64,000 nucleotides of DNA from contig NZ_JJNZ01000008.1 in assembly GCF_000690055.1 (NCBI RefSeq), positions 124,001 through 188,000 on the forward strand, given 5' to 3'. The translations under genes and the position numbers were made by a program. Source of the DNA: Pseudoalteromonas fuliginea (GTDB lineage Bacteria > Pseudomonadota > Gammaproteobacteria > Enterobacterales > Alteromonadaceae). How positions within the stretch are numbered: the stretch's first letter is position 1; every line of letters begins with the position of its first letter. Below, piece after piece: positions 38,164-47,283 of the stretch. The notes under the pieces are model-generated. The model worked only from the letters and a program-made list of their open reading frames with translations, had not been told where the DNA came from and did not search any database.

Positions 38164-38165
38164 AT

Positions 38166-39839
38166 TTAAAAAACAATTGACTTACCACGTCCTGATGCTT
38201 CAGAAGCGGCATCTAATTGGCCCTCTTTATTAATAATAACGTGTAAGTCACCAAAGTGATTCTCATCTATGGTGTAACCCATTTTTGTAAGCTCTGCTTT
38301 TACGCTATCGGTTAAACCTATGTGTGTTCTAATTATATTTTTAGGCCATAGTTGATGATGAAAACGAGGGCTATTTACAACCTGCTCAGCAGTCATATCA
38401 AACTCTACCGCATTTAAGATAGATTCGTACACAGAGCTAATAATTGTTGTGCCACCAGGCGAGCCTGTCACCATTTTAACGGTGTTGTCTTTAAGGAGTA
38501 TTGTAGGCGTCATAGAGCTAAGCATACGCTTGTGCGGCTGTATTTCGTTAGCTTTACCGCCTATTGCACCAAACACATTCATAACGCCTGGTTTGGCACT
38601 AAAGTCGTCCATTTCATCATTTAAAATAAACCCTGCACCTTCAACAACCACACCGCTACCAAACCCTAAGTTTATTGTGGTGGTATTTGCGACAGCGTTA
38701 CCCATTTTATCAACGATTGAAAAGTGCGTAGTTTGCTCACTTTCTTTAAGGCCCGGTTTAATACTTTCAGTAGTCGAGATCGCGGTTAACGAAATGCCAT
38801 TACTTCGCTCTTTGAGGTAGTTAATATTAGTTAATGCGCTGACTGGTACATCAAAAAAATCAGGATCGCCTAAATACTCCGCCCTATCTGCAAATACACG
38901 TTTACCTATTTCAGAAAGTAGGTGTACATACTGAGTAGAGTTATGCGCTAAGCCCGCATCTGGTTTTTGTAACTCATACATTTTAAGCCACTGTAAAATA
39001 GCAATACCACCTGAACTCGGCGGTGGCGAAGTAAGTACTTCATAACCATTCCAACTCGCTTTAATAGGTGTACGTGATTTAGCGGTATAATTTTTTAAAT
39101 CATCTTGATTAATAATACCACCATGCTGGTGCATAAATTTAGCAATAATATTTGCAGTTTCGCCTTTATAAAACCCATCTTGGCCGTTATCACGGATACG
39201 CTTTAACGTTACCGCTAACTCGGGTTGCTTAAATACTTTATTAGTTTTTACATCAGCAAAATATTTTTCGAAGTTTACATTTATTTTTTGCTCTTTTAGA
39301 TGGGCTATATAATGGCTAACACCTTTTGCTAACTTAGGCGGAACGACAAACCCTTGCTCAGCCAACGTTACAGCAGGCTGTACTAGTGTTTCCCACTTTA
39401 AAGTGCCATGCTTTTGATGGGCAAGCCACATACCCGCTACACTGCCAGGTACACCGCTTGCGTGAATGCCATATATTGATTTGTTTGCAATAACATTACC
39501 TTGATCATCTAAATACATATCACGATGAGCCGCTGTTGGCGCTGTTTCGCGATAGTCTATAAAATCGCCCTTGCCATCTTTTTGAATAAGCATAAATCCC
39601 CCGCCGCCAATATTGCCGGCTTCAGGAAGCGTTACTGCAAGTACAAATTGTGCCGTTATAGCCGCATCAACAGCATTACCGCCTTGCTCTAATATACTTT
39701 TAGCAGCATCGGCACTGAACGAGTCAGGCATTGCGACCGCGCTTTGCGATAAAGGCTGCGCTAAAACACTAAAAGCAGCGAACTGTAAAACCAGCACACT
39801 TTTGACGATTAATTTACGTGGTGAAAAAAACAATCCCAT
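38166..39839 (-). CDS. ggt: Gamma-glutamyltransferase
   Basis: GGT cleaves the gamma-glutamyl bond of glutathione and related compounds in the periplasm. The 557-residue precursor has an N-terminal signal peptide (about 8-28, VLVLQFAAFSVLAQP) and matures autocatalytically into two subunits at Thr370, the first Thr of TTHFSIVDKMGNAVA. The large-subunit motifs GNAVDAAITAQ, GNIGGGGFML and YRETAP are intact. The small-subunit loops LNDEMDDFSAKPG and the oxyanion stretch GSPGGTTI are also present. It is a single gene converging with the Tim44-like gene. Confidence 0.96.
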   Translation of the reverse strand: MGLFFSPRKLIVKSVLVLQFAAFSVLAQPLSQSAVAMPDSFSADAAKSILEQGGNAVDAAITAQFVLAVTLPEAGNIGGGGFMLIQKDGKGDFIDYRETAPTAAHRDMYLDDQGNVIANKSIYGIHASGVPGSVAGMWLAHQKHGTLKWETLVQPAVTLAEQGFVVPPKLAKGVSHYIAHLKEQKINVNFEKYFADVKTNKVFKQPELAVTLKRIRDNGQDGFYKGETANIIAKFMHQHGGIINQDDLKNYTAKSRTPIKASWNGYEVLTSPPPSSGGIAILQWLKMYELQKPDAGLAHNSTQYVHLLSEIGKRVFADRAEYLGDPDFFDVPVSALTNINYLKERSNGISLTAISTTESIKPGLKESEQTTHFSIVDKMGNAVANTTTINLGFGSGVVVEGAGFILNDEMDDFSAKPGVMNVFGAIGGKANEIQPHKRMLSSMTPTILLKDNTVKMVTGSPGGTTIISSVYESILNAVEFDMTAEQVVNSPRFHHQLWPKNIIRTHIGLTDSVKAELTKMGYTIDENHFGDLHVIINKEGQLDAASEASGRGKSIVF

Positions 39840-39931
39840 ACAACATCCTTAATTTATTATTTTTGTTGCCCATATTAATGCACGTCATTTAAAGACAGGT
39901 CAATCTTTATACTATTGATATTTAATCATCT

Positions 39932-40474
39932 TCAAACTTTTTTTGAATAAAGCACCGCTGGTAAATCGCCTTGCTCATCTGTATGTGTGTAATTTTTTAT
40001 AAATTGCAGACCTAACTTTTTCATTATTTTTATAGAGGCTGTATTATCTTTGAGTGCCGTTGCACTTATCGCCTTAACGTCATCTTGTTTTATAAGTTCA
40101 TCACATAATGCTAAAGCCGCCTCGGTTGCATAACCATGCCCCCAACTTGATTGCTTAAAACGCCAGCCTATTTCAATATCACCGTAATTTGGTGCATCAC
40201 TAAAAAAATCCATAGGCCTTATTAATACCCAGCCTATAAATGTATTGGTTTGCTTTATAGTGATACTCCACAGCCCCCAGCCTTTTAGCTCATTTCGATA
40301 TGCGAGCATACGAGGTACTCCCTCATTTTTTATTTGCTCTAAAGAGGTAGGCACACCTCGCGTTAAATACTGCATTACAGCTGGGTCTTGGTCGAGCTCA
40401 AATAATTGAGGCCAATCATGCTCATTCATTAATTTGAAATTTAATCGTTTTGTTACGGGGGCGTTCATTTTCAT
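39932..40474 (-). CDS. GNAT family N-acetyltransferase, RimJ/RimL type
   Basis: A 180-residue GNAT protein of the group that includes ribosomal-protein acetyltransferases and many uncharacterised enzymes. It shows the first-strand pattern RLNFKLMNEHDWPQLFELDQ and a central EIGWRFKQSSWGHGYATEAA, containing the acetyl-CoA loop. The C-terminal block NTASIKIMKKLGLQFIKNYT is typical. The substrate cannot be deduced. Translation could start at 40474 (MKMNAPV) or six bases later. It is divergent from the adjacent lipoprotein gene. Confidence 0.85.
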   Translation of the reverse strand: MKMNAPVTKRLNFKLMNEHDWPQLFELDQDPAVMQYLTRGVPTSLEQIKNEGVPRMLAYRNELKGWGLWSITIKQTNTFIGWVLIRPMDFFSDAPNYGDIEIGWRFKQSSWGHGYATEAALALCDELIKQDDVKAISATALKDNTASIKIMKKLGLQFIKNYTHTDEQGDLPAVLYSKKV

Positions 40475-40525
40475 TGCTGTATAGTCTACCTTGAATTAAT
40501 TATCAGTCTCTAAAGGAGATAGCAC

Positions 40526-40891
40526 ATGAATAAATTAGCAGGTTTAGCTTTATTAGGCACTTTAATTACATTAACTGGTTGTGAAGATGCCAACGAAGTA
40601 AAAGAAGATGCAAAAGATAAAAGCGCACAAATGCAAGAAAAGCTTGGTGATGCATGGAACGACGTTAAAGAGACAACTAACGATCTTAAAAATGACGAGT
40701 CTTTAAACGAGCTATTAGAGCAAAGTAAAACAATGGGCTTAGACATGTACGACGACGGCAAAGAGATTGCGGTTGACGCATGGGTTAAAAGCAAAGAAGC
40801 TGCTGGCGAATTAACTGAAAAAACCAAGCAAAAAGCGCAAGAAATTGCTGACGAAATTGAACAAGCGCGTAAAGAACATAACGAAGGTTAA
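40526..40891 (+). CDS. Small helical lipoprotein
   Basis: A 121-residue protein with a lipoprotein signal (MNKLAGLALLGTLITLTGCE, lipobox LTGC with Cys19). Asp at +3 (CEDAN) does not fit the classic +2 inner-membrane retention signal, so outer-membrane location is possible. The mature part is charged and predicted helical, with heptad-like Lys/Glu/Asp patterns (KEDAKDKSAQMQEKLGDAW, KKAQEIADEIEQA) reminiscent of stress-related apolipophorin-like proteins. I do not recognise a named family. A strong AAAGGAG ribosome-binding site and a strong terminator mark it as a single-gene unit. Confidence 0.85.
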   Translation: MNKLAGLALLGTLITLTGCEDANEVKEDAKDKSAQMQEKLGDAWNDVKETTNDLKNDESLNELLEQSKTMGLDMYDDGKEIAVDAWVKSKEAAGELTEKTKQKAQEIADEIEQARKEHNEG

Positions 40892-40907
40892 TTTTACCTT
40901 CAATAAT

Positions 40908-40937
40908 AAAAAAGGAAAGCCTCGGCTTTCCTTTTTT
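40908..40937. terminator. Bidirectional terminator between the lipoprotein and TonB-receptor genes
   Basis: The stem AAAAGGAAAGCC/GGCTTTCCTTTT with a two-base top is flanked by A- and T-runs and lies between the convergent genes. Confidence 0.93.
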
Positions 40938-40965
40938 GTTTTCAATATTTGTTAATACTGACTAA

Positions 40966-43200
40966 TTATAGCTCAAAATCTTTTTTGAATTTCAAACCAA
41001 ACTCGCTGCGGTCATTACTGCGCATTACACCAACAAAACCTGATTGTTGTAAGCGACCTACATCATAAACTTCATTTAGAACATTCTCGCCGTATAACGT
41101 TACTTCCATATCGCCATATGGATTCGTGTACGAAATATTAAAGCCAACCAATTCTCGAGAATCAATCGTTTCACTTTTGTTAAAAACAGATTGACCTTGC
41201 ATATCACTTCTAAATGAATAATTAGCATTAAGTGCTAACGTTCCGCCATTACTTAAATCCATAAAGTAAGATGGTGCAATCATTACAGTCCAGCGAGGTG
41301 TCAGTGCTGGTGAATCACCTTTACCAATACCTTGAACCCCTTCTGATACTTCGGTAATTTCAGAGTCTAAGTAGCCTACCGCACTTCTAATTGTAAAATC
41401 ATCAGTAATAGCCACTGTTGTTTCAAGCTCAATACCTTGCGCTTTAGATTGACCAGCATTTTCGACAATAGTCACAAACCCACCACCTGAAGTAGGGTCA
41501 GAGAACGGTAATGCTAAATCGGTGTAATCAGTCACAAATACCGCAAGCATCATAGACACATTTTCGTGTACTTGACCCTTTAAGCCTATTTCGTAGTTAA
41601 TCGCTTTTGTTTCATCAAACGATACAAACTGGTCTGGCCCGCCAAATGGGCGCGGTGGGAAACCACCTGTTTGATAGCCTTTTTGAACTTGCCCATAGAC
41701 ATTCATATTATTGCTAAGCTGATAAGAAGCATTTATATCCCACGTAACTGCATCAAAATCTGCACTGACATATTTACGAGTTGGGAATGATGGGAATATA
41801 GCATTTGCATCTTTTTCATCTTGTGAATAGCGAAGACCACCACCAAGCGTTAAATCGTCAGTTAAATCGTAGCTGGCATTGATGTACGCGGCATATGAGT
41901 TAGTTTCTTGGTTAATTTCAAAGTCGCCGTAACCACCAAACGATTCCGTTACACCATCATTTAATAAACCATTAGGTGTATTAAATGGGCTAAAAACAAA
42001 CGGACCTGAACGTGTAAAGCCATCTTCATTAAAGAAGTAAAGACCCGATACAAAGTCCATATTATCGAATGTGGCGTTTAGCTGAACTTCAAAAGAGTAC
42101 TGATCTGCACCGCCCTCTTCAGGGAATTCAGATAAGTTTAAAGGTGATGCATCGTCATCTAAGCCACCTTCATACTCAGATGTACGGTAGCTTGAAATGA
42201 ATTTAGCAGTATAAGTATCGTTAATTGCCCAATCAGCGGTAAACGATGTACCCCAACCTGAGTAAGACGTAGATTCAATACCAGCAACCGTTGTGCCTAG
42301 ATCATCTGGGTCTGATGGTATTAAATCTTGAGTCAATAATGGGAAGTCTCCATTAAACACATCGTTTGCATCTAGCGAGTCAGTTAATTCAATTGTGTAA
42401 GGCGATTGACCTGATTCGTTATCAACTCCATCTAAAGCAAAAGTGAATGCTAAATCGCTATTCGCTTGCCATTTAAGGGCTACACGACCACTAAATTCTT
42501 CTTCCTCACCAATTTCTTTCTCTGGATTTGCTAAATTAACAGCTTCGCCCACACCATCACGTGTTTTGTACGATGCACTGGCAGACATACTCAAATCATC
42601 AGAAAGCGCGTTATTAAAATACACATCACCAGCAATTCGCCCACGGCTACCAACTTTTGCTGTCGTTGTAATAATGCCTTCATCACCGGGTTGTTTTGTA
42701 ATTACATTTACTGCACCACCTAATGTATTACGGCCATATAAAGTACCTTGTGGACCACGAAGTACCTCAACACGCTCAACATTAGGTAATGATAAATTAG
42801 AACCCATTTGACGGCCTAAATAAACGCCATCTAAGTATACGCCTACACCTGGATCAGTAGTTATTATGTGATCTTGCAGACCAATACCACGAATAAATAC
42901 AGAGGCATGTGCTGCATTACCAACACCGTAACGGGTGATGTTTAAGTTTGGAACATATTTACCAATATCTTCAAGATTACTCATGTTGGCTTTATCAATT
43001 AAGTTGGCACCAATTGATGTGATAGCGGTTGGAGATTCGAACAGACTCTCTGTACGTTTACGCGCTGTTACTTCGATTTTTTCAAATGCATCTTGTTTTG
43101 CTGTTGTTTTAGCTTCTTCAGCATGTATTGAGGTCGTCAGTGCAGCAAGAATTGCTATGCTTAGCTGTGAGAGGTTTCGTAGTTTCAAAATATTCTCCAA
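40966..43200 (-). CDS. TonB-dependent outer-membrane receptor
   Basis: A 744-residue TonB-dependent receptor, presumably importing a scarce ligand across the outer membrane. A signal peptide spans about 1-28 (LSIAILAALTTSIHA). The plug domain (about 45-165) has the TonB-box-like FEKIEVTARKR, YVPNLNITRYG and the signature VERVEVLRGPQGTLYGRNTL. The rest is a 22-strand barrel, ending GLKFKKDFEL rather than with the usual aromatic residue. No neighbouring uptake, siderophore or saccharide genes point to a ligand. The upstream region has a -10-like TATAAT and a terminator-like hairpin. Confidence 0.92.
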   Translation of the reverse strand: MENILKLRNLSQLSIAILAALTTSIHAEEAKTTAKQDAFEKIEVTARKRTESLFESPTAITSIGANLIDKANMSNLEDIGKYVPNLNITRYGVGNAAHASVFIRGIGLQDHIITTDPGVGVYLDGVYLGRQMGSNLSLPNVERVEVLRGPQGTLYGRNTLGGAVNVITKQPGDEGIITTTAKVGSRGRIAGDVYFNNALSDDLSMSASASYKTRDGVGEAVNLANPEKEIGEEEEFSGRVALKWQANSDLAFTFALDGVDNESGQSPYTIELTDSLDANDVFNGDFPLLTQDLIPSDPDDLGTTVAGIESTSYSGWGTSFTADWAINDTYTAKFISSYRTSEYEGGLDDDASPLNLSEFPEEGGADQYSFEVQLNATFDNMDFVSGLYFFNEDGFTRSGPFVFSPFNTPNGLLNDGVTESFGGYGDFEINQETNSYAAYINASYDLTDDLTLGGGLRYSQDEKDANAIFPSFPTRKYVSADFDAVTWDINASYQLSNNMNVYGQVQKGYQTGGFPPRPFGGPDQFVSFDETKAINYEIGLKGQVHENVSMMLAVFVTDYTDLALPFSDPTSGGGFVTIVENAGQSKAQGIELETTVAITDDFTIRSAVGYLDSEITEVSEGVQGIGKGDSPALTPRWTVMIAPSYFMDLSNGGTLALNANYSFRSDMQGQSVFNKSETIDSRELVGFNISYTNPYGDMEVTLYGENVLNEVYDVGRLQQSGFVGVMRSNDRSEFGLKFKKDFEL

Positions 43201-43256
43201 AGGATACCGTATGATAAGTTATGCGTTTATATTTTGATAATATAAATTTCAGGCAT

Positions 43257-43282
43257 AAAAAAAGACGCTAAATAGCATCTTT
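43257..43282 (-). terminator. Terminator-like hairpin upstream of the TonB receptor
   Basis: On the minus strand the 9-bp stem AAAGATGCT/AGCGTCTTT (one G-U pair) with an ATTT loop is followed by a run of T residues, 57 bp before the receptor ATG. The G-U pair becomes a C-A mismatch on the plus strand, so the structure favours minus-strand RNA. Confidence 0.6.
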
Positions 43283-43295
43283 CCTCTGGAGGGGT

Positions 43296-43301
43296 ATTAT
43301 A
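43296..43301 (-). promoter_or_regulatory. Possible -10 box upstream of the TonB receptor
   Basis: A perfect TATAAT on the minus strand, with no good -35 box at 17 bp. If used, transcription would begin near 43289, just before the terminator-like hairpin. Confidence 0.35.
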
Positions 43302-43690
43302 TGGCAGAATTGTGAATAAATGTATAAATTTTTCATAAAACATCTATAAAAGCGACTTATGTTGTTACTTAACCTGAACTCCGGTTAAGAGATTTACTAA
43401 TATAGTGAACCATGGTGATATTTAAATTTATTTTTTTTAGCCCGATATTCTCAATAAAAACAAGGCGAATTTACGCCTCAATAGCTGGCCTGTTGCAAGT
43501 AAATTCAACGCAGTTAGCGCTGAAAATAACTATTCGAGATAGATTTATTATCCAGTTATCAAATTAATTAACGCAACCACAGTTCGGGTTTATCTACATA
43601 AAGCTTATCAAAAAATTTCGTTATACATTTATAGCCTTCTGACTTAATCTCGTAAAATGATAAAGTTAAACAACAAAATCATTCTGTTAA

Positions 43691-43720
43691 TTAGATAAAT
43701 TGTTTTTATGCTACTACAAT
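43691..43720 (+). promoter_or_regulatory. Promoter of porin copy 1
   Basis: TTAGAT (43691-43696), 18 nt, TACAAT (43715-43720). The same arrangement with the same 18-nt spacer occurs before porin copy 2, whereas the surrounding sequence differs, which supports function. Confidence 0.6.
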
Positions 43721-43760
43721 TAAAGTGAATTAACATTTAAACAACAAGTAGGAAACATAC

Positions 43761-44900
43761 ATGAATAAGCTATCAGTAGCAGTAGCGGTTTGTTGCGCGC
43801 TTGCAACAAACTATGTAAATGCCGAAGTAAGAATTAATGGCTTTGCATCAATTATAGGCGGTAAAAGTCTAGATAGTGAGCAAACTATTTATGGTTATGA
43901 CGACGACATATCATTTAAAAATGAAAGTGTTTTTGCATTACAATTATCAGCGGATTTACAAGAGAAATTAACAGCCACTGCACAGATTGTTGCTCGTGGT
44001 GACAATGATTTTGATGCCGATTTTGAATGGGCTTATTTAACATATCAATTAAACGATGAAATACAAATAAGCGCAGGTAAAATGCGAGCTCCATTTTATA
44101 AGTACTCTGACTTTTTAGACGTAGGCTATGCATACAGATGGGTACGCCCCCCACAATCAGTATATAGCATTGCTTTTTCAACATATGAAGGATTAAGCTT
44201 GCTATATGATACTCAGATGGGTGATTGGGACTCTTCATTACAACTTATTTATGGATCGTATGATGGAAACCTCAACGGCTCTGCTTCTAAAACTATATTA
44301 AATGATTTTACTGGTATTAACTGGTCTGTAACACGAGACTGGTTTAGTGCGCGAGTAGCATATTTACAGGCAGAGTCATCTACAGAGCTATCAACCGATA
44401 GCTCACTATATGGCTTATTAGCGACATTGAACGAAAATGGTCTTGTCGAGCAAGCAAAAAGTTTAGATATAGATGAAGAAGATGCACGGTTTTACGCTTT
44501 AGGCTTTTCTATAGATTATAATGATGTGCTTTTTGATGCTGAATACACTAAGTTAAACCCAGGTGACAGCCTACTACCAGAAGAAACACAATACTATGCA
44601 TCTATCGGTTATCGAATGGATGAAATAATTGTTCATTTTACTTATGAAGATAATGATGATGCTAATGACTCATCAAGCTATGATCAAATACCAGAGATCC
44701 CTGCACTAAACGCTGCAATTAATGGCTCTTTTGATGCATTCAATGCCCAAGATAATGTCTATACAATAGGTGTTCGTTATGATTTTCATCCTTCAGCAGC
44801 CTTTAAAATTGACTTCAGCCGATATGAAAATAACATAACAGACACTGAAACTGAAACTGAAACTGATGTTGTTGCTGTCGGCGTTGATTTAGTATTTTAA
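43761..44900 (+). CDS. Outer-membrane porin, copy 1
   Basis: A 379-residue barrel protein with a signal peptide of about 21 residues (VAVAVCCALATNYVNA, cleavage before EVRINGFAS). The mature protein has alternating amphipathic strands such as LTATAQIVARGDNDFDADFE and ends DVVAVGVDLVF with a terminal Phe, as outer-membrane barrels do. The overall pattern resembles porins of the OprO/OprP type, but selectivity cannot be read from sequence. It is closely similar to copy 2 along the whole length. A run of ACTGAA units near the 3' end encodes TETETET, longer than in copy 2. The next gene starts 12 bp downstream, in one unit. Confidence 0.85.
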   Translation: MNKLSVAVAVCCALATNYVNAEVRINGFASIIGGKSLDSEQTIYGYDDDISFKNESVFALQLSADLQEKLTATAQIVARGDNDFDADFEWAYLTYQLNDEIQISAGKMRAPFYKYSDFLDVGYAYRWVRPPQSVYSIAFSTYEGLSLLYDTQMGDWDSSLQLIYGSYDGNLNGSASKTILNDFTGINWSVTRDWFSARVAYLQAESSTELSTDSSLYGLLATLNENGLVEQAKSLDIDEEDARFYALGFSIDYNDVLFDAEYTKLNPGDSLLPEETQYYASIGYRMDEIIVHFTYEDNDDANDSSSYDQIPEIPALNAAINGSFDAFNAQDNVYTIGVRYDFHPSAAFKIDFSRYENNITDTETETETDVVAVGVDLVF

Positions 44901-44912
44901 TTGGAGCAAATG

Positions 44913-45320
44913 ATGAAAAAAATTATTTTAGCTGGCGTATTTTCATTGTGCTCAATCAGCACCTTTGCAGAAGTAGCCGTTATTATTAATCCGAGCAACG
45001 CAAGTAATATTGATGCGGACACAATCAAAAAGATCTACTTAGGAAAAAGTAAGTCATTTGACAATGGAACAAAGGTCAATCCGGTAAATCAAAATGACAA
45101 TGCAATAGCCGACGAATTTAATGATAAAGTTGTTGGAAAATCGAGTAACCAACTTAATGCGTACTGGTCGAAACTTATATTTACAGGCAAAGGAACTCCC
45201 CCTGTAAAATTAGATAACGACCAAGCAGTGCTAGATTTTGTAGCAGCAAATGGTGATGCTATAGGTTATGTCGAAAGTGGGAAAGTAAATGATAAAGTCA
45301 AGGTCGTTGGAAAGTTTTGA
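44913..45320 (+). CDS. Short PstS-like periplasmic protein, copy 1
   Basis: A 135-residue secreted protein with a signal peptide (about 1-19, LAGVFSLCSISTFA). The mature part, beginning EVAVIINPSNASNIDADTIK, resembles the first lobe of phosphate/PstS-like binding proteins (PBP superfamily). At about 116 mature residues it is far too short for a complete two-lobe binding protein. The start is ATG 44913; ATG 44910 is possible, but copy 2 has only the later one. GGAG precedes it. Paired directly with the porin and duplicated as a unit. About 113 of 135 residues agree with copy 2. Confidence 0.82.
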   Translation: MKKIILAGVFSLCSISTFAEVAVIINPSNASNIDADTIKKIYLGKSKSFDNGTKVNPVNQNDNAIADEFNDKVVGKSSNQLNAYWSKLIFTGKGTPPVKLDNDQAVLDFVAANGDAIGYVESGKVNDKVKVVGKF

Positions 45321-45404
45321 GACTAACCTTATTGTTAAGTGCTTATCCGATATAAAACAGCGTTAGCAATACACATATTTAAAATATGAATTAACAAAAA
45401 ATAC

Positions 45405-45448
45405 AAAAATTGTAACTTAGCCTGCTAAGTTACAATTTTTTTTGTCAT
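45405..45448 (+). terminator. Terminator after porin/binding-protein copy 1
   Basis: The 16-bp perfect stem AAAAATTGTAACTTAG/CTAAGTTACAATTTTT with loop CCTG is followed by further T residues. It separates the two duplicated units. Confidence 0.93.
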
Positions 45449-45703
45449 TGAATGACCTTCCATTTTCAACTAATTAAAACCTCAATAATCCCAACAATAT
45501 TAATCGTCAATACTTATCCTGTGTCGGGAGTCACATTATTAATATAAAAAATAACAACAATTCGTATAATTATTATTATCACCTTTAAAAAGAAGCGCTT
45601 ATATTTTATATAATAATATAAACGTCTCTATTTATTAGATATATTTTAAATAAGTACCTATAATGAAAATGAAATCAACATTTAAATTAAACAGGAAATA
45701 CAT
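45449..45703. other. Upstream region of porin copy 2
   Basis: About 255 AT-rich bp without a gene. It contains the copy 2 promoter. Apart from the core promoter, a short AACATTTAAA stretch and the ribosome-binding region, it shows little likeness to the region upstream of copy 1. Confidence 0.5.
45635..45664 (+). promoter_or_regulatory. Promoter of porin copy 2
   Basis: TTAGAT (45635-45640), 18 nt, TATAAT (45659-45664). Its counterpart before copy 1 has the same -35-like hexamer and spacer. Confidence 0.65.
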
Positions 45704-46849
45704 ATGAAAAAGCTATCTGTAGCAGTAGCGGTATGTGCAGCTTTAGTATCAAGTTATACAAGTGCTGAAGTACGAATAAATGGATTTGCATCAATTGTTG
45801 GCGGAAAAAGCCTAGATAGTGATAGCACATTATATGGGTATGACGACAACATTTCGTTTAAAAACGAAAGTGTATTTGCGCTGCAGTTATCTGCGGATTT
45901 GCAAGATAAGTTAAGCGCAACAGCTCAAATTGTAGCCCGTGGTGATAATGATTTCGACGCGGAGTTTGAGTGGGCATATGTTACTTATGAGTTTTCAGAT
46001 GAGTTGCAGTTAAGCGCAGGTAAAATGCGAGTTCCTTTTTACCGTTATTCTGACTTTATTGATGTAGGCTATGCCTATAGATGGGTTAGGCCTCCACAAT
46101 CTGTTTACAATATTCCATTTTCAACTTATGAAGGCTTAAGTCTACTCCACAATACTCAATTAGGTGATTGGGATTCAACCCTACAGGTTATTTACGGTGG
46201 TTTTGATGGTGAAATTGATGCTGTAAGTGCTAACGATAAAGCCGAGTTAAACAATTTTGCAGGTATAAACTGGACAATGTCACGCGATTGGTTAAGCCTT
46301 CGTGCAGCTTACTTAGTTGCTGAAACCTCTTTTGAGCTTGATTCAAATGACTCAACAGGCGCAGCATTGAACGGCCTGGAAGATATACTTAGAGCAAGTA
46401 ATTTGACTAGCCTAGCGGATGATATAGCTATTGATGAAGATAATAGCACATTCATTGGTTTAGGTTTTTCAATTGACTACAACGACATTTTGTTTGATGC
46501 AGAATACACACAGCTTGAAGTTGAGAACAGTATTTTAGCTGAGCAATCTCAATATTATGCATCAGTAGGTTACAGATTAGATGACGTTATTATTCATTTC
46601 ACCTATGAAGACAATGACGATAAACATGATTCTTCTCGTTTTGATAAAATTCAAGCGATTCCAAGTCTTAATGCCGCAGTGAATGGCGCTTTAGAAGGTG
46701 TTCGTGCACAAAGTAATGTTTACACTATTGGTGCTCGATACGACTTCCACCCTTCTGCTGCATTTAAAATAGATTTTAGTCGATTTGAAGATGACATAAC
46801 AGATACAGAAACTGATGTTATTGCTGTAGGCATAGACCTAGTATTTTAA
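45704..46849 (+). CDS. Outer-membrane porin, copy 2
   Basis: A 381-residue porin with a signal peptide (VAVAVCAALVSSYTSA, cleavage before EVRINGFAS) and barrel-type strands ending VIAVGIDLVF. It matches copy 1 almost continuously in the first 165 residues and the last 120. The middle (about 170-250) differs most, including a small insertion, which is where surface loops would vary. AGGAAA lies upstream of the ATG. It is followed after 12 bp by its own PstS-like partner. Confidence 0.85.
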   Translation: MKKLSVAVAVCAALVSSYTSAEVRINGFASIVGGKSLDSDSTLYGYDDNISFKNESVFALQLSADLQDKLSATAQIVARGDNDFDAEFEWAYVTYEFSDELQLSAGKMRVPFYRYSDFIDVGYAYRWVRPPQSVYNIPFSTYEGLSLLHNTQLGDWDSTLQVIYGGFDGEIDAVSANDKAELNNFAGINWTMSRDWLSLRAAYLVAETSFELDSNDSTGAALNGLEDILRASNLTSLADDIAIDEDNSTFIGLGFSIDYNDILFDAEYTQLEVENSILAEQSQYYASVGYRLDDVIIHFTYEDNDDKHDSSRFDKIQAIPSLNAAVNGALEGVRAQSNVYTIGARYDFHPSAAFKIDFSRFEDDITDTETDVIAVGIDLVF

Positions 46850-46861
46850 TTGGAGCAAACC

Positions 46862-47269
46862 ATGAAGAAGTTAATTTTAGCCAGTGCACTAACATTATGC
46901 TCAATCAGCGCCTCTGCTGAGGTAGCTGTTATCGTAAATGCGAGTAATACAAGTAACCTTGATGCAGATACAATCAAAAAGATTTATTTAGGTAAAAGTA
47001 AATCATTTGATAATGGTGCGAAAGTGAATCCAGTAAACCAAAATGGCAATAGTGTTGCCGATGAGTTTAATGATAAGGTTGTTGGTAAATCGAGTAGTCA
47101 GCTCAATGCCTATTGGTCAAAGCTGGTATTTACAGGTAAAGGAACCCCTCCTGAAAAGCTAGATAATGATCAAGCAGTACTCGACTTTGTTGCAGCAAAC
47201 AACGACGCAATAGGTTATGTTGATAGTGCAAAGGTCAATGATAGCGTAAAGGTAGTTGGTAAATTTTAA
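46862..47269 (+). CDS. Short PstS-like periplasmic protein, copy 2
   Basis: A 135-residue paralogue of the protein at 44913, with a signal peptide ending SASA before EVAVIVNASNTS. The central segment DADTIKKIYLGKSKSFDNG and the stretch DEFNDKVVGKSS are identical in both copies, so this is probably the functional surface. Differences cluster in the signal peptide and at scattered positions. GGAG lies eight bases before the ATG. Ligand and partner are unknown; association with the porin is inferred from the conserved pairing. Confidence 0.82.
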   Translation: MKKLILASALTLCSISASAEVAVIVNASNTSNLDADTIKKIYLGKSKSFDNGAKVNPVNQNGNSVADEFNDKVVGKSSSQLNAYWSKLVFTGKGTPPEKLDNDQAVLDFVAANNDAIGYVDSAKVNDSVKVVGKF

Positions 47270-47283
47270 TTTACTGATGAATA

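Larger units (their letters stand above)
43201..43760. other. Divergent intergenic region between the TonB receptor and porin copy 1
   Basis: About 560 AT-rich bp with no gene. It holds the receptor-side hairpin and -10 box (43261-43301), small hairpins at 43368-43389 (CTTAACC/GGTTAAG) and 43463-43478 (AGGCG/CGCCT), and the porin promoter (43691-43720). I looked for Pho-box-like and Fur-like sites and found none that convinced me. Confidence 0.5.

Noticed and set aside
43310..43690. Pho-box or Fur-box between the TonB receptor and the porin
   Set aside because: No direct repeats like CTGTCAT and no good GATAATGATAATC-like match was seen, so no regulator is claimed.
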